DNA of 53,800 nt. Source: an uncultured Porphyromonas sp. Its GTDB lineage: Bacteria; Bacteroidota; Bacteroidia; Bacteroidales; Porphyromonadaceae. The notes beneath the pieces are model-generated. The model saw only the letters and a list, made by a program, of their open reading frames with translations, was not told where the DNA came from and ran no database searches. Location: NCBI RefSeq assembly GCF_947254915.1, contig NZ_CAMYEZ010000001.1, forward strand, positions 1 through 53,800, read 5' to 3'. Positions 41,711-50,321 of the stretch are shown here, in pieces. The first letter of the stretch is position 1. Every line of letters begins with the position of its first letter. The position numbers and the translations under genes are program-made.

Positions 41711-43788
41711 CGCTTCAACTCGGGGTAAGCAATACGTGAGTGATAGATAGTAGCAAGTTTCTCAGCAAAAACATCCTTGATCGTCTGGATATCCCTAAAG
41801 GTCAGTGGCGTATCGTTGAGCAAGCCGTCTGCAACGATCGCATCAATGATCTTATTGACATGAGCTATCAAGGTCTCCTTGCTCAGATCCTTGAGACTGC
41901 GACTACTCGCCTCGATAGCATCCGCCAGCATCAGGATACCAGTCTCCTTAGTGTTTGGATTAGGTCCTGGGTAGGTAAACTTGTCCGCATCGACCGTTTC
42001 GTCAGGATGCTCGTTACAGTACTGAGTGTAGAAGTACTTCGTCATACCCCGCCCGTGGTGCATACGGATGAAGTCTTGGATCGCCTGCGGGAGATTGTGT
42101 TTTTGCGCCATAGCTAGACCGTCCGTCACATGCTTGATGATGACCGCTGCGCTTTCTGTAGGAGTGAGTTGGTCGTGCGGATTGATCGCGCCTTGATTCT
42201 CCGTAAAGTATGCCGCATTGCGCATCTTGCCTATGTCGTGGTAGAGAGCTCCAGCACGTACTAGTCGAGCGTCCGCACCGATAGCCGTAGCCGCTTCACT
42301 CGCTAGGAGAGCCACCTGCATCGAGTGCTGGAAGGTGCCAGGCGCCTGCTCCGAGAGCTGTCGAGGCAAAGGCCGATTGACATCGCTCAGCTCCACGAGC
42401 GTTATGTTGGAGACATAGCCAAAGGCACGCTCGATAAGGTAGATGAGCAGATAGCTAAACATGTTGAAGATCAGGTTGAAGGAGAAGTAAAGCAGATTGC
42501 TCAGATCATTCCCCCCCAGGGCACCTCCCATCATCAGCGAGTAGCTACAGGTCATCACATTGTATATGACGAAGATGAGGAAAGTAGCACGGATGATCTG
42601 CGCTCGTGAGGAGAGCGACCGAAGGCTAAAGACAGCCACCATACCAGCGACAAACTGTATCACGACAAACTCCAGTGGGAATGCGACATAGAGTGCACAG
42701 ATCAGCACCGTCGTAAGAAAGGCATAGATAGCCGTACGAGACTCAAAGAAGGTGCGCACCAGTATCGCCACCGAGACAAATGGGATCGCATAGACCCAAG
42801 CTCCCAGTTCATTGCGAGCGAAGATGATCGTCAGGACCGCATAGATCAGTATCAGTAGCGAGAGGAAGAGCGTATTCTTGTACTCCTTGACAATCTGCGG
42901 TCGGTAGTAGAAGAGGAAGAACCACAACCCCAGTAGTAGCGAGACTATAATAAGGAAGGTACCCACACTCATCGGTAGTACCTGACGTAGATTACTATCC
43001 TGCTGCTCCTCTGTGACACGGCGCAACGACTGCAAGATATCGTACTGATGCGGGCTCACTATCTCACCCTTGCCAATGATGCGCTCACCTTTTTGCACCA
43101 CGCCCATAGACTTAGACAGGTTGCGCAGCTCATCATCAATCACCTGCTGTGTCTTAGCCTCATTAGGATAGACATTGACCTCGATATACTTACTCGGGTC
43201 AAACTTACGGACGATTGACTTGCTCATCCCCTGAGGTAGCCTCTCAGTAGCTTGCTGATACGCCTCCATAGGAGTCGAGAAGAGCGTCGTAGGCGTCAGG
43301 CGACTCACCTGATCAGCGCTCAGGAGCTTGACCTCCAGCACATCCTCCTGTCTAAGCTTAGAGGCAGCCTCCTCCTCTATGATACCATTCCGATAGAGGT
43401 CCTTGAGGTAGTCACGCATATAGAAGTAGTAGGCATCGTCCGTTACCTCACCGCTCCACTTACTGTTCCAATCCTCGTCCCACTTGTGGAGCATCTTACT
43501 CCCCACGACAGTATCTATCTGATAGTAAGGCAAGACCGTCTGGCGTGCGCTGTCACGCTCCCGCTGTATCATCTCGTCCGACTTGTAGATCGGGAAGGTA
43601 AAAGGCGCCACCAGCAGCTCATCGCCCGTCCACGGCTTACCCTCCACCACTTGATACTGAAAGGTCTCCTCATCATGTGGTGAGAGTAGCGTGATAACCA
43701 GAGCCAGCAGGACAAAGGTCAGCAGGGCATACAGGTGCGTCGTCTTAAACTGTGTCATAGTCTTGTGTGCTAATGTGGAGGAAGCCAT
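41707..43788 (-). CDS. 7TM-HD family membrane phosphohydrolase (PgpH-like)
   Basis: A membrane protein of about 693 residues. One N-terminal helix (LYALLTFVLLALVITLLS) is followed by a 270-residue extracytoplasmic 7TMR-HD domain, then seven closely spaced membrane helices. The cytoplasmic HD domain has QHSMQVALLASEAATAIGAD, then HDIGKMRNAAYF near 515 and a HH motif (IRMHHGRGMTKYFY). In Listeria this family (PgpH) degrades cyclic di-AMP; the same role here is inferred. Start choice is uncertain: ATGs at 43788 and 43758 are both possible, and an AGGAG precedes the first. A -7 box lies at 43813. Coupled to aroK. Confidence 0.85.
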   Translation of the reverse strand: MASSTLAHKTMTQFKTTHLYALLTFVLLALVITLLSPHDEETFQYQVVEGKPWTGDELLVAPFTFPIYKSDEMIQRERDSARQTVLPYYQIDTVVGSKMLHKWDEDWNSKWSGEVTDDAYYFYMRDYLKDLYRNGIIEEEAASKLRQEDVLEVKLLSADQVSRLTPTTLFSTPMEAYQQATERLPQGMSKSIVRKFDPSKYIEVNVYPNEAKTQQVIDDELRNLSKSMGVVQKGERIIGKGEIVSPHQYDILQSLRRVTEEQQDSNLRQVLPMSVGTFLIIVSLLLGLWFFLFYYRPQIVKEYKNTLFLSLLILIYAVLTIIFARNELGAWVYAIPFVSVAILVRTFFESRTAIYAFLTTVLICALYVAFPLEFVVIQFVAGMVAVFSLRSLSSRAQIIRATFLIFVIYNVMTCSYSLMMGGALGGNDLSNLLYFSFNLIFNMFSYLLIYLIERAFGYVSNITLVELSDVNRPLPRQLSEQAPGTFQHSMQVALLASEAATAIGADARLVRAGALYHDIGKMRNAAYFTENQGAINPHDQLTPTESAAVIIKHVTDGLAMAQKHNLPQAIQDFIRMHHGRGMTKYFYTQYCNEHPDETVDADKFTYPGPNPNTKETGILMLADAIEASSRSLKDLSKETLIAHVNKIIDAIVADGLLNDTPLTFRDIQTIKDVFAEKLATIYHSRIAYPELKR

Positions 43789-43812
43789 TACTCCTCGTGG
43801 CAATCTCTACCG

Positions 43813-43820
43813 CAAAGGTA
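43813..43820 (-). promoter_or_regulatory. -7 box for the PgpH-like/aroK operon
   Basis: The minus strand reads TACCTTTG, about 25 bases before the ATG at 43788. The expected -33 region overlaps the arm of the hairpin at 43841-43897 and has no TTG. Confidence 0.5.
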
Positions 43821-43840
43821 CTCATTTAGACCGTATAGCC

Positions 43841-43897
43841 ACAGAGCCTCTGCGTTGTGATGATAGGATAGACCTATCCACAGCGCAGAGGCTCTGT
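43841..43897 (-). terminator. Perfect 14-bp hairpin after the delta-60-repeat gene
   Basis: ACAGAGCCTCTGCG (43841-43854) pairs exactly with CGCAGAGGCTCTGT (43884-43897). An inner GATAGG/CCTATC stem may also form. It lies 34 bases after the stop at 43931 and directly before the next promoter. The T-rich side is on the plus strand. Confidence 0.6.
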
Positions 43898-43930
43898 TAT
43901 TTTGTTAAAGCAGGTTGCTAGGGCAGGTTG

Positions 43931-45412
43931 CTAGAGCTGTACTTTGACCTGCTGAGTGCCCGTAGCCTGCGTGATGACCATCAGGTAGAGACCCTCTGGG
44001 AGCTTGTGCGAGATCATCTCTCCCTCAGCTACACTAGGGTAAGAGGCGCATAGGACGCCGTCACTGCTGTAGAGCGACACCTCAGCGCTACTCTCCAAAT
44101 GATGCAAGCAGAAGTGCCCCTCGCTGACCGCTACCCGCACCGCTGTCATTGCAGCGCTTGGTGTCTCAACGCTCAGCGCGCTCCCAGCTATCTTACAGCG
44201 GGTGAAGTACTTCACACTAACCCCGTCAAACTCGGTGAAGAATCCACTCACGTAGAGCCAGCCCGCAGGGTCGTAGGTAAGTCCTGAGACAATCTGGTTC
44301 GGTCCCTTGCCAAAGTCAAAGTCTGGCGTCAGTGCCGCCCCCGTCTTGTCCAGAGCGTAGACAAAGCTCCTCTTAGGAACCTGGATGTCTCCGCCACCGA
44401 TTATGATATATTGATCGGTCACGACCAATCCGTTGATCATATCCTCAGCATCGGGGATGGAAAAGTCATACACCTTAAAGCCATCTATGGGCGTCCCGTC
44501 CAGATGTAGCGCTGTCATCAGAGGCGTCTTCTGACCGAACGACTCATAGAAAGAGCCCGCCACCAGTAGCGTGTCAGCACCCTTCATAGCTAAGGCGCGA
44601 GGCCCGCCAAAGTCAAACTTAGGCTTCGCAAAGCTCTCGTCATACTTTCCCTGAGCATCAATGTGAAAGAGCCTCTTATTGAGCGGAGAGCCGTTGTATC
44701 CATTGATCATGCCACCGAAGTAGATATCTCCCGAGGGTAGAAGCACCGCTCCGTCCACATAGGGAGAGCTCTTGAAGTAGATCTCCTTGTCTGTCGGGAG
44801 GAAGCTCTCGTCACGCACACCTGCAGCGCTAAAGCGAGCAATCAGCGGAGCGAGCTTGCCGTTGACCCTGTTGAAGCCTCCTAAGACATAGAAGGAGTCA
44901 TCAGGCGACACCAGTAGCTTGTTGGGCTGTAGATTCCACTTGTACTGACTCGTGTGAGCTGAACCATCTAGGGTGATGGCATTGTCATTCTTGAAGGTCG
45001 TATCCAGCGAGCCGTCCTGACTAAGACGTATGATCTGACCCACAGGAGTATCATTGTACGTGGTGAAGACCCCGAGTACGAGGATCTTGCCGTCAGACTG
45101 TAGAGCTATATGTGTCACCACGCCATTGACGCCCGTACCTCCCGCGTTAAAGGATCCGTCCGCCGATCCGTCCGCATTAAGACGCATGACACCAGTTACC
45201 TTTCGTCCACCCACATGCTCGAAGGTACCACCGATGAGGACCTTGCCATCCTTAAGCGGGATGACAGCCTGCGGATTGGCGTCTAAATCAGGTCGAAAGT
45301 TTGTGTCTACTTGCCCATTCTGGAGCTGATCCTGCGCCGTAGCGCCTAGGGGTAGCCCTAGACAGAGACCTAGGACTAGGAATGTGTAGAGAATCTTCTT
45401 CATATCACTCAT
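43931..45412 (-). CDS. Secreted delta-60-repeat (beta-propeller-like) protein with T9SS-type tail
   Basis: A 493-residue exported protein. Its signal peptide ends near LPLGATAQ. Residues about 35-400 hold repeated delta-60 units of the form DGKVLIGGTFEHVGG, DGKILVLGVFTTYND or DSFYVLGGFNRVNG, each followed by an arginine-leucine and aspartate-glycine strand; this repeat probably makes a beta-propeller. The last 75 residues (VAVSEGHFCLHHLESSAEVS to the end) match the T9SS type A domain plan, ending in MISHKLPEGLYLMVIT and a short VKVQL tail. A second ATG is at 45403. It starts 3 bases after the next secreted-protein gene. No ligand or activity can be inferred. Confidence 0.8.
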   Translation of the reverse strand: MSDMKKILYTFLVLGLCLGLPLGATAQDQLQNGQVDTNFRPDLDANPQAVIPLKDGKVLIGGTFEHVGGRKVTGVMRLNADGSADGSFNAGGTGVNGVVTHIALQSDGKILVLGVFTTYNDTPVGQIIRLSQDGSLDTTFKNDNAITLDGSAHTSQYKWNLQPNKLLVSPDDSFYVLGGFNRVNGKLAPLIARFSAAGVRDESFLPTDKEIYFKSSPYVDGAVLLPSGDIYFGGMINGYNGSPLNKRLFHIDAQGKYDESFAKPKFDFGGPRALAMKGADTLLVAGSFYESFGQKTPLMTALHLDGTPIDGFKVYDFSIPDAEDMINGLVVTDQYIIIGGGDIQVPKRSFVYALDKTGAALTPDFDFGKGPNQIVSGLTYDPAGWLYVSGFFTEFDGVSVKYFTRCKIAGSALSVETPSAAMTAVRVAVSEGHFCLHHLESSAEVSLYSSDGVLCASYPSVAEGEMISHKLPEGLYLMVITQATGTQQVKVQL

Positions 45413-45415
45413 TAT

Positions 45416-47206
45416 TTATAGGTATAACTTCTGAATCCACACACGACCATCCTCAAAGGTCGCAGCCACTAGGACAGCCCCCTCGGCAGAGACGACATGC
45501 TCCGTAGCGGTAGTGGTCGATGCGTAGAGCTGTGTCCCAGCCATATCCCATACGAATAGGCTGACTGGTTGCTCTGCCGTAAAGCGGGTCACGCCCTCCT
45601 CGGTAGCAATACGCAGATCGCTCGGAGCGGCAAGGACAGGATCGTTGGCTGTCGGCTTATAGTTTAGTGCGAAGAGTGGCCATAGCACAGGCTCTCCCGT
45701 AGTGCGATGTTTGGCCAGCATACCAAAGACGGTCAAGTCGCCAGAGGGATTGACCTCTTTATTGGCCAAGAAGAGGAAGGGGAAGAAGTTTTGCATCTTC
45801 ATCGACACGCCCGTGCTGTCCGTAATGGTGATATCATCTAGCGCCCCAAAGCGATAGGGGACCTTCGAGTCTGTGCGTGGCTTGATCCTCACATTCTGGA
45901 TAGAGACGGGAGCGTACATATTGTATTCCACATTGTCTAGCAGATCCTTGATACTCTTGGTCGTCCGGTTGTCAAACATGAAGGGATGATCCACCTCCTC
46001 TAGCGTGCTGGGCGCATCTACCTGAAAGTAGATATTGTGATCACGCTCCACCAGCTGCCCCACGATGCGCTTAGCAAGGAGCACCTTCTCAGGCGGATTG
46101 CCATAGATCGGGTCATGTAGCCGAGGGTCAAACATCATAATCCCCTTCTCACCGTCCCAGAGCCACTTCTCGGGTGTCACAGGCACTGTCATATTGACCA
46201 AAGTCTTCTTCTTGTCAAAGATCACCTCGTAAAAGCCTCCCACGGGAGCTTGTAGTAGCTCCTCTAGCGAGTGTAGCTGTGTAGTCTCCTTGACCGTGAA
46301 GTAGGTTACATGCTCCTCCAACTCTGGGTACGGCTTTCCCGTGGCTATGTTCATAAAGCGTAGCCCTATGGTATGCTTGCCAGGCTGCAAGTTGCTGTAA
46401 GTAATCAGCGAGTCGACAGAGTTCAGCCGCCAGTGCTGCGTGGCGGGCTGGTCGTCGAGACGCGCCTCTATATAAGAATTGAAAAAGTCCGAGTCCCCTT
46501 TGGGGTCTCCCATCATCCATTCATCACCGAAGGTCAAGATATGGTAGGAGACAGAGCTCTGAGCTGTCTCAAAGCCACTCCGTATATTCGCTGGATAGAC
46601 ACGCCAAGGGTTGCGTATGGGAGCGCCCTCACCCGTATCGTAAAAGGATATGTCATCTAGCATAATGCGCCATCCCACACCTTTCGTCTTGTCTGGATCA
46701 TTGAAGATAATCCTAAAGCGGAAAGAAGGAGCAACAGTATCAATCCGCTCGTACAGATCGTTCGTTACTGTTGTGGCATCAAAGATGATCTCCTTCTCCG
46801 CCCAGCTCTTACCTCCGTCGAAGGATTCCTGAGCAAACCAACTTTTACCCGCATTGGAGATTAGTGCGTCCGTCCACCCTTGGGTATAAGAGACAGCTAC
46901 TTGTGTCCCACGGATCGGATCTATCGCTTCGATCATTGCCGGTACGTCGCCTACGTAGCCCGCCGTCAGCTCAAGCGCTTTCTTGCCAAAGGGTATATTA
47001 GCCTTCGGGTCATCGACGATGCGACCGTTGACGATGCGCCAGCGCACCCCTTCGATCTCAACCGTATCATCCGTAAATGTCTGCACCTCCATCTCCTCAA
47101 AGCCCGTCTTATAGCACGGTACAAGAGGCTTGGGTGTCTGTGCCATCACTGGCCATGTCAAGGTCGCCACTAGAAGGACGACAAAGAGTAGTAATCCTCG
47201 ATTCAC
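45416..47206 (-). CDS. Secreted protein of unknown function with probable T9SS-type tail
   Basis: A 596-residue protein with a signal peptide (LLLFVVLLVATLTWPVMAQ). The N-terminal 180 residues (YKTGFEEMEVQTFTDDTVE to about ISFYDTGEG) look like a jelly-roll choice-of-anchor domain: they contain the aromatic and RFRIIFNDPD strand pattern ending in LDDISFYD. The middle contains an Ig-like stretch (SYHILTFGDEWMMGD) and an unassigned region. The last 45 residues (VSLFVWDMAGTQLYA, AEGAVLVAATF, VWIQKLYL) resemble a diverged T9SS sorting domain. A 3-base gap to the next gene suggests one operon of two surface proteins. Function unknown. Confidence 0.7.
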   Translation of the reverse strand: MNRGLLLFVVLLVATLTWPVMAQTPKPLVPCYKTGFEEMEVQTFTDDTVEIEGVRWRIVNGRIVDDPKANIPFGKKALELTAGYVGDVPAMIEAIDPIRGTQVAVSYTQGWTDALISNAGKSWFAQESFDGGKSWAEKEIIFDATTVTNDLYERIDTVAPSFRFRIIFNDPDKTKGVGWRIMLDDISFYDTGEGAPIRNPWRVYPANIRSGFETAQSSVSYHILTFGDEWMMGDPKGDSDFFNSYIEARLDDQPATQHWRLNSVDSLITYSNLQPGKHTIGLRFMNIATGKPYPELEEHVTYFTVKETTQLHSLEELLQAPVGGFYEVIFDKKKTLVNMTVPVTPEKWLWDGEKGIMMFDPRLHDPIYGNPPEKVLLAKRIVGQLVERDHNIYFQVDAPSTLEEVDHPFMFDNRTTKSIKDLLDNVEYNMYAPVSIQNVRIKPRTDSKVPYRFGALDDITITDSTGVSMKMQNFFPFLFLANKEVNPSGDLTVFGMLAKHRTTGEPVLWPLFALNYKPTANDPVLAAPSDLRIATEEGVTRFTAEQPVSLFVWDMAGTQLYASTTTATEHVVSAEGAVLVAATFEDGRVWIQKLYL

Positions 47207-47392
47207 TGCTTATCAGGTTTTTTAGTTAGTGCTACGATAGTAGGGGCGTAAGGCTAGTCACCTATCTTGTCAAGGAGTAGCCCTGCGGTCTCTAACTCAG
47301 GTGCTAAGGTAATAAAAAACATCAAACTATGCTATAAACGGGAAATATTACGAGCAGTATTCGTCTTTGGCTTAACGGGAGCTGATTCACAA

Positions 47393-47400
47393 CAAAGGTA
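47393..47400 (-). promoter_or_regulatory. Possible -7 box upstream of the two secreted-protein genes
   Basis: The minus strand reads TACCTTTG about 190 bases before the ATG at 47206. A nearer TACCTTAG lies at 47304-47311. Neither has a well-spaced TTG. Confidence 0.4.
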
Positions 47401-47414
47401 ACTCCAGTGGGCTC

Positions 47415-47590
47415 CAGCGAAGAATTGCGAGATTGCTCGATAGGCGTTTGGAATCGCTCAGCGAGGAACGGAAAAATTCTTCGGAACTTTGATTTGCTTC
47501 TTCCGAAGTTTCATTTCATTCTTCCGATGTTTTATTTCGCCCCTCGGTGGAGAATTTTCGTTTCCTCGTAAGCTATTGGCAGATTCCTCG
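47415..47590 (-). repeat. Dispersed intergenic element with 21-bp tandem core, copy 4
   Basis: Three 21-bp units (about 47475-47538) read TTCCGAAGAA, TTCGGAAGAA and the diverged ATCGGAAGAA on the minus strand. They are flanked by GCGAGGAA on one side and ATTCCTCG on the other. The orientation matches copy 1. The region 47207-47962 also holds a MITE-like element and a terminator; no gene is seen. Confidence 0.75.
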
Positions 47591-47624
47591 CTGGAAGTTA
47601 GGGAGGGGAGGGACATCTCGGTTG

Positions 47625-47799
47625 GAGACTGTTGCATAAAGGCGGATCACTGTGTTGCTTTCGGGATTCGGCTTTGGTCTCATACGGAGGCATGTGCCCT
47701 TCAGACATCACCCTCAGCGCCTTGCGCTTCATCCTTTCTGCAAAGTCAGGACAATCTTGCTTGCAAGATTGTGGGACTGTTGACTTTTGCAACAGTCTC
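47625..47799. mobile_element. 175-bp MITE-like element
   Basis: GAGACTGTTGCA at the left end is the exact inverted repeat of TGCAACAGTCTC at the right end, and similarity continues for five further bases with one mismatch. GGTTG occurs directly on both sides (47620-47624 and 47800-47804), as expected for a target duplication. Near the right end are two internal hairpins: ACAATCTTG/CAAGATTGT and GACTGTTG/CAACAGTC. No transposase is present, so it would need to be moved by an IS with matching ends. Confidence 0.75.
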
Positions 47800-47869
47800 G
47801 GTTGAATTTTGATGCGGAGTAGTTATCGTTTTTATGGGAGGTGCGCTAAGTCGTAGTGCACAACGAACG

Positions 47870-47903
47870 AAGCCCCACACACCTTGAGAGGTGTATGGGG
47901 CTT
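47870..47903 (-). terminator. Terminator of the ribosomal protein operon
   Basis: A 15-base arm (47870-47884) pairs with 47889-47903 with one mismatch and a 4-base loop. It lies 60 bases after the tsf stop. Confidence 0.7.
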
Positions 47904-47962
47904 TCTCAATTAAGCTTCATAGCCACCCACAGGGGGGCGACTACTTATCCTCAGTATTGACT

Positions 47963-48787
47963 TTAGTCTTCGTTCAGATTGACACGCTTGAAGCCTGTAG
48001 CAGTCAGCGTCTTAGATGCGGTGTGCAGATAGCTCTGTACATCCATCTTGGGCTCACGTACGAAGGGCTGGTGTAGGAGTGTGTTCTCCTTGTAGAACTT
48101 CTGGATGGAGCCCTCTACGATGCGCTCGCAGATAGCCTCAGGCTTGCCACTCTCACGAGCACGATCCATAGCGACCTTGCGCTCCTCCTCAAGGACATGA
48201 GCTGGGACGTCCTGCTCTGAGACTGAGACAGGATTCATCGATGCTACCTGCATAGCGATCTCACGACCCATCTCTGCGTCGATAGCCTCGTTGAATGCGA
48301 CGATAGCTGCCAGCTTATTGCCGAAGTGGATATAGGATGTGGTGTAGGGAGCCTTGAGGAACTCGTAGTTGCCCAACTCCATCTTCTCACCCGTGCTACC
48401 GATGCGGTCGGTGATGTGATCTGATACCGCACGACCATCCGCTAGTGGGAGCTTGAGGAGATCCTCCTTGGTGGCGGGTTGCTCCTTCATAGCTACATCT
48501 AGGATCTGCTGTGTGAGGGAGATGTGCCCCTCGTTCTTAGCAACGAAGTCTGTCTCGCACTGGAGAGAGACGATGGCTGCAAAGCCCTCGCTATGTGCAG
48601 CTAGGACACAGCCCTCGGTAGCTTCGCGATCTGAACGCTTAGCTGCGACAGCCTTACCCTTGGCACGTATGATCTCGATAGCCTTCTCAAAGTCACCAGC
48701 TGTCTCGTTGAGTGCATTCTTGCAGTCAGAGAGACCTGCGCCGGTCATCTTACGAAGTTTCTTGATATCTTCTATTGTTACGCTCAT
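47963..48787 (-). CDS. tsf: Translation elongation factor Ts
   Basis: Guanine-nucleotide exchange factor for EF-Tu. The 274-residue protein opens with a UBA-like helix bundle (IKKLRKMTGAGLSDCKNALN, residues 8-27) and contains the TDFVAKN signature (SLQCETDFVAKNEGH near 73-87), which contacts EF-Tu. The C-terminal part carries a second exchange subdomain and ends near LNED. It lies 11 bases downstream of rpsB in the standard rpsB-tsf order. It is the last gene of the ribosomal operon, followed by a hairpin terminator. Confidence 0.97.
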   Translation of the reverse strand: MSVTIEDIKKLRKMTGAGLSDCKNALNETAGDFEKAIEIIRAKGKAVAAKRSDREATEGCVLAAHSEGFAAIVSLQCETDFVAKNEGHISLTQQILDVAMKEQPATKEDLLKLPLADGRAVSDHITDRIGSTGEKMELGNYEFLKAPYTTSYIHFGNKLAAIVAFNEAIDAEMGREIAMQVASMNPVSVSEQDVPAHVLEEERKVAMDRARESGKPEAICERIVEGSIQKFYKENTLLHQPFVREPKMDVQSYLHTASKTLTATGFKRVNLNED

Positions 48788-48798
48788 GGTGTATAGTA

Positions 48799-49689
48799 TT
48801 ATTGTTGATTAGCTGCTTCCTCATTAGCTGGAGCAGTCTCTTCAGCGACCTGTGCGACCTCCTCTACGGTCTCGGGAGCCTCCTCGCTGTGCTCTTCCTC
48901 ATTGGCTGGGCGGATACGCTCACGACGAGCACCTGTGCGCTGACGACGACCAGAGGGTGCTAGCTCGGCAGCCTCCTCGGCCTCTTTCTCTGCCTTGATA
49001 GCCTTGTACTCAACCTGACCCTCGTTGATGGCCTGACACATGGCAGAGACGATGAGCTCGATAGCCTGTGTAGAGTCGTCATTAGCTGGGATGACGTAGT
49101 CAATATCCCTGGGGTTGGCGTTGGTATCAACGATAGCAAAGACGGGGATACCTAGGCGCTGAGCCTCTCGGATAGCGATATGCTCACGCATAACGTCTAC
49201 GACGAAGAGTGCGTTGGGCAGACGGTTCATATCACGGATAGAGCCGAGGTTCTTGTCTAGCTTAGCCTGCTGGCGGTCTAGCTGTAGGCGCTCACGCTTA
49301 GATAGGTTGTTGTAGGTGCCATCCTCACGCATCTTGTCGATCTGACCCATCTTCTTGACGGCCTTGCGGATCGTGGGGAAGTTGGTAAGCATACCTCCTG
49401 GCCAACGCTCTGTGACATAGGGCATCCCTACGCTCTTAGCGAGCTCAGCGATAGGCTCCTTAGCCTGGCGCTTGGTACCGACGAAGAGGATCTTCTTGCC
49501 AGAGCTGGCCATATTCTTGATGATCTCGGCACACTCGTCGATCTTAGCGACTGTCTTGTGCAGGTCGATGATGTGGATACCGTTGCGCTCCATGAAGATG
49601 TAGGGAGCCATGGCGGGGTTCCACTTACGTGGCATGTGGCCGAAGTGTGCACCAGCCTCTAGGAGCTGGTCAAATGATACTAGTGACAT
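48799..49689 (-). CDS. rpsB: 30S ribosomal protein S2 with charged C-terminal extension
   Basis: A small-subunit ribosomal protein. Residues 1-220 are canonical S2: LLEAGAHFGHMPRKWNPAMA near the start, ILFVGTKRQAKEPI, YVTERWPGGMLTNFPTIRKA and FAIVDTNANPRDIDYVIPAND. At 296 residues it is about 55 longer than E. coli S2; the tail is first arginine-rich (RRQRTGARRERIRP) and then glutamate- and alanine-rich. The frame is open to 49734, but the ATG at 49689 gives the normal MSLVSFDQLLEAG start. It is separated from rpsI by 231 bases that contain a heptamer repeat array. Confidence 0.96.
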   Translation of the reverse strand: MSLVSFDQLLEAGAHFGHMPRKWNPAMAPYIFMERNGIHIIDLHKTVAKIDECAEIIKNMASSGKKILFVGTKRQAKEPIAELAKSVGMPYVTERWPGGMLTNFPTIRKAVKKMGQIDKMREDGTYNNLSKRERLQLDRQQAKLDKNLGSIRDMNRLPNALFVVDVMREHIAIREAQRLGIPVFAIVDTNANPRDIDYVIPANDDSTQAIELIVSAMCQAINEGQVEYKAIKAEKEAEEAAELAPSGRRQRTGARRERIRPANEEEHSEEAPETVEEVAQVAEETAPANEEAANQQ

Positions 49690-49763
49690 AGTAGTCTCAG
49701 TGTTTTTTCGTTTACGTTCTTGTGTAATAAGCAATCGCAGGGTAGGGCGTCGGAGGTCTAGCC

Positions 49764-49805
49764 TTTCTAAAGTCTAACTTCTAAAGTCTAAAGTCTAGTT
49801 CCTAG
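49764..49805 (-). repeat. TTAGA-type heptamer array inside the rpsI-rpsB spacer
   Basis: Six consecutive heptamers read on the plus strand TTTCTAA, AGTCTAA, CTTCTAA, AGTCTAA, AGTCTAG, TTCCTAG. On the minus strand they are mainly TTAGANN, the same family as the first block of the composite element. The array lies in the transcribed spacer of the ribosomal operon. Confidence 0.65.
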
Positions 49806-49920
49806 CACGCCATCGATGCAATTTAGATACTAAACGCGAAAGATCGTGCGGGGTGTGCCGTACCACAGGAGGAGTACCAGAATGGATCCTCCACACTGCG
49901 AGGGCATACCCCCAGCACCA

Positions 49921-50307
49921 TCAACGCTTGCTGAATTGGAATCTCTTACGAGCCTTAGGACGACCTGGCTTCTTACGCTCTACGACACGTGGGTCGCGAG
50001 TTACGAGACCAGCAGCACGAAGTGCAGCCTTGTCCTCAGGATTGATCTTGATAAGCGCACGAGCGATACCAAGACGAGCCGCCTCGCTCTGACCCTTGAA
50101 GCCACCACCAGCGAGATTGATTCGGATGTCATACTTGTCAGCTACCTCAAGCTTGACGAGAGGCTGCTTGACAATAAACTGAAGTACAGAAGAGGGGAAG
50201 TAGCTGGCAATATCCTTCTTATTGATTGTGATCTTGCCTGAGCCCTCGGTGAGATATACGCGGGCTACCGCAGCCTTACGTCTACCTATAGCATTGATTT
50301 GTTCCAT
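49921..50307 (-). CDS. rpsI: 30S ribosomal protein S9
   Basis: A 128-residue small-subunit protein. INAIGRRKAAVARVYLTEGS at residues 4-23 and GGGFKGQSEAARLGIARAL near 71-89 are S9 signatures. The basic C-terminus KKPGRPKARKRFQFSKR reaches the decoding site in known ribosomes. It lies 14 bases after rplM, the universal bacterial pair, then comes a 231-base gap to rpsB. Confidence 0.97.
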   Translation of the reverse strand: MEQINAIGRRKAAVARVYLTEGSGKITINKKDIASYFPSSVLQFIVKQPLVKLEVADKYDIRINLAGGGFKGQSEAARLGIARALIKINPEDKAALRAAGLVTRDPRVVERKKPGRPKARKRFQFSKR

Positions 50308-50321
50308 CGTTTACCGCGTAT

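Noticed and set aside
47598..47792. 64-codon minus-strand frame across the MITE-like element
   Set aside because: It runs beyond the left inverted repeat, has no start signal and no family resemblance I can defend. It could be a transposase relic but is not supported.
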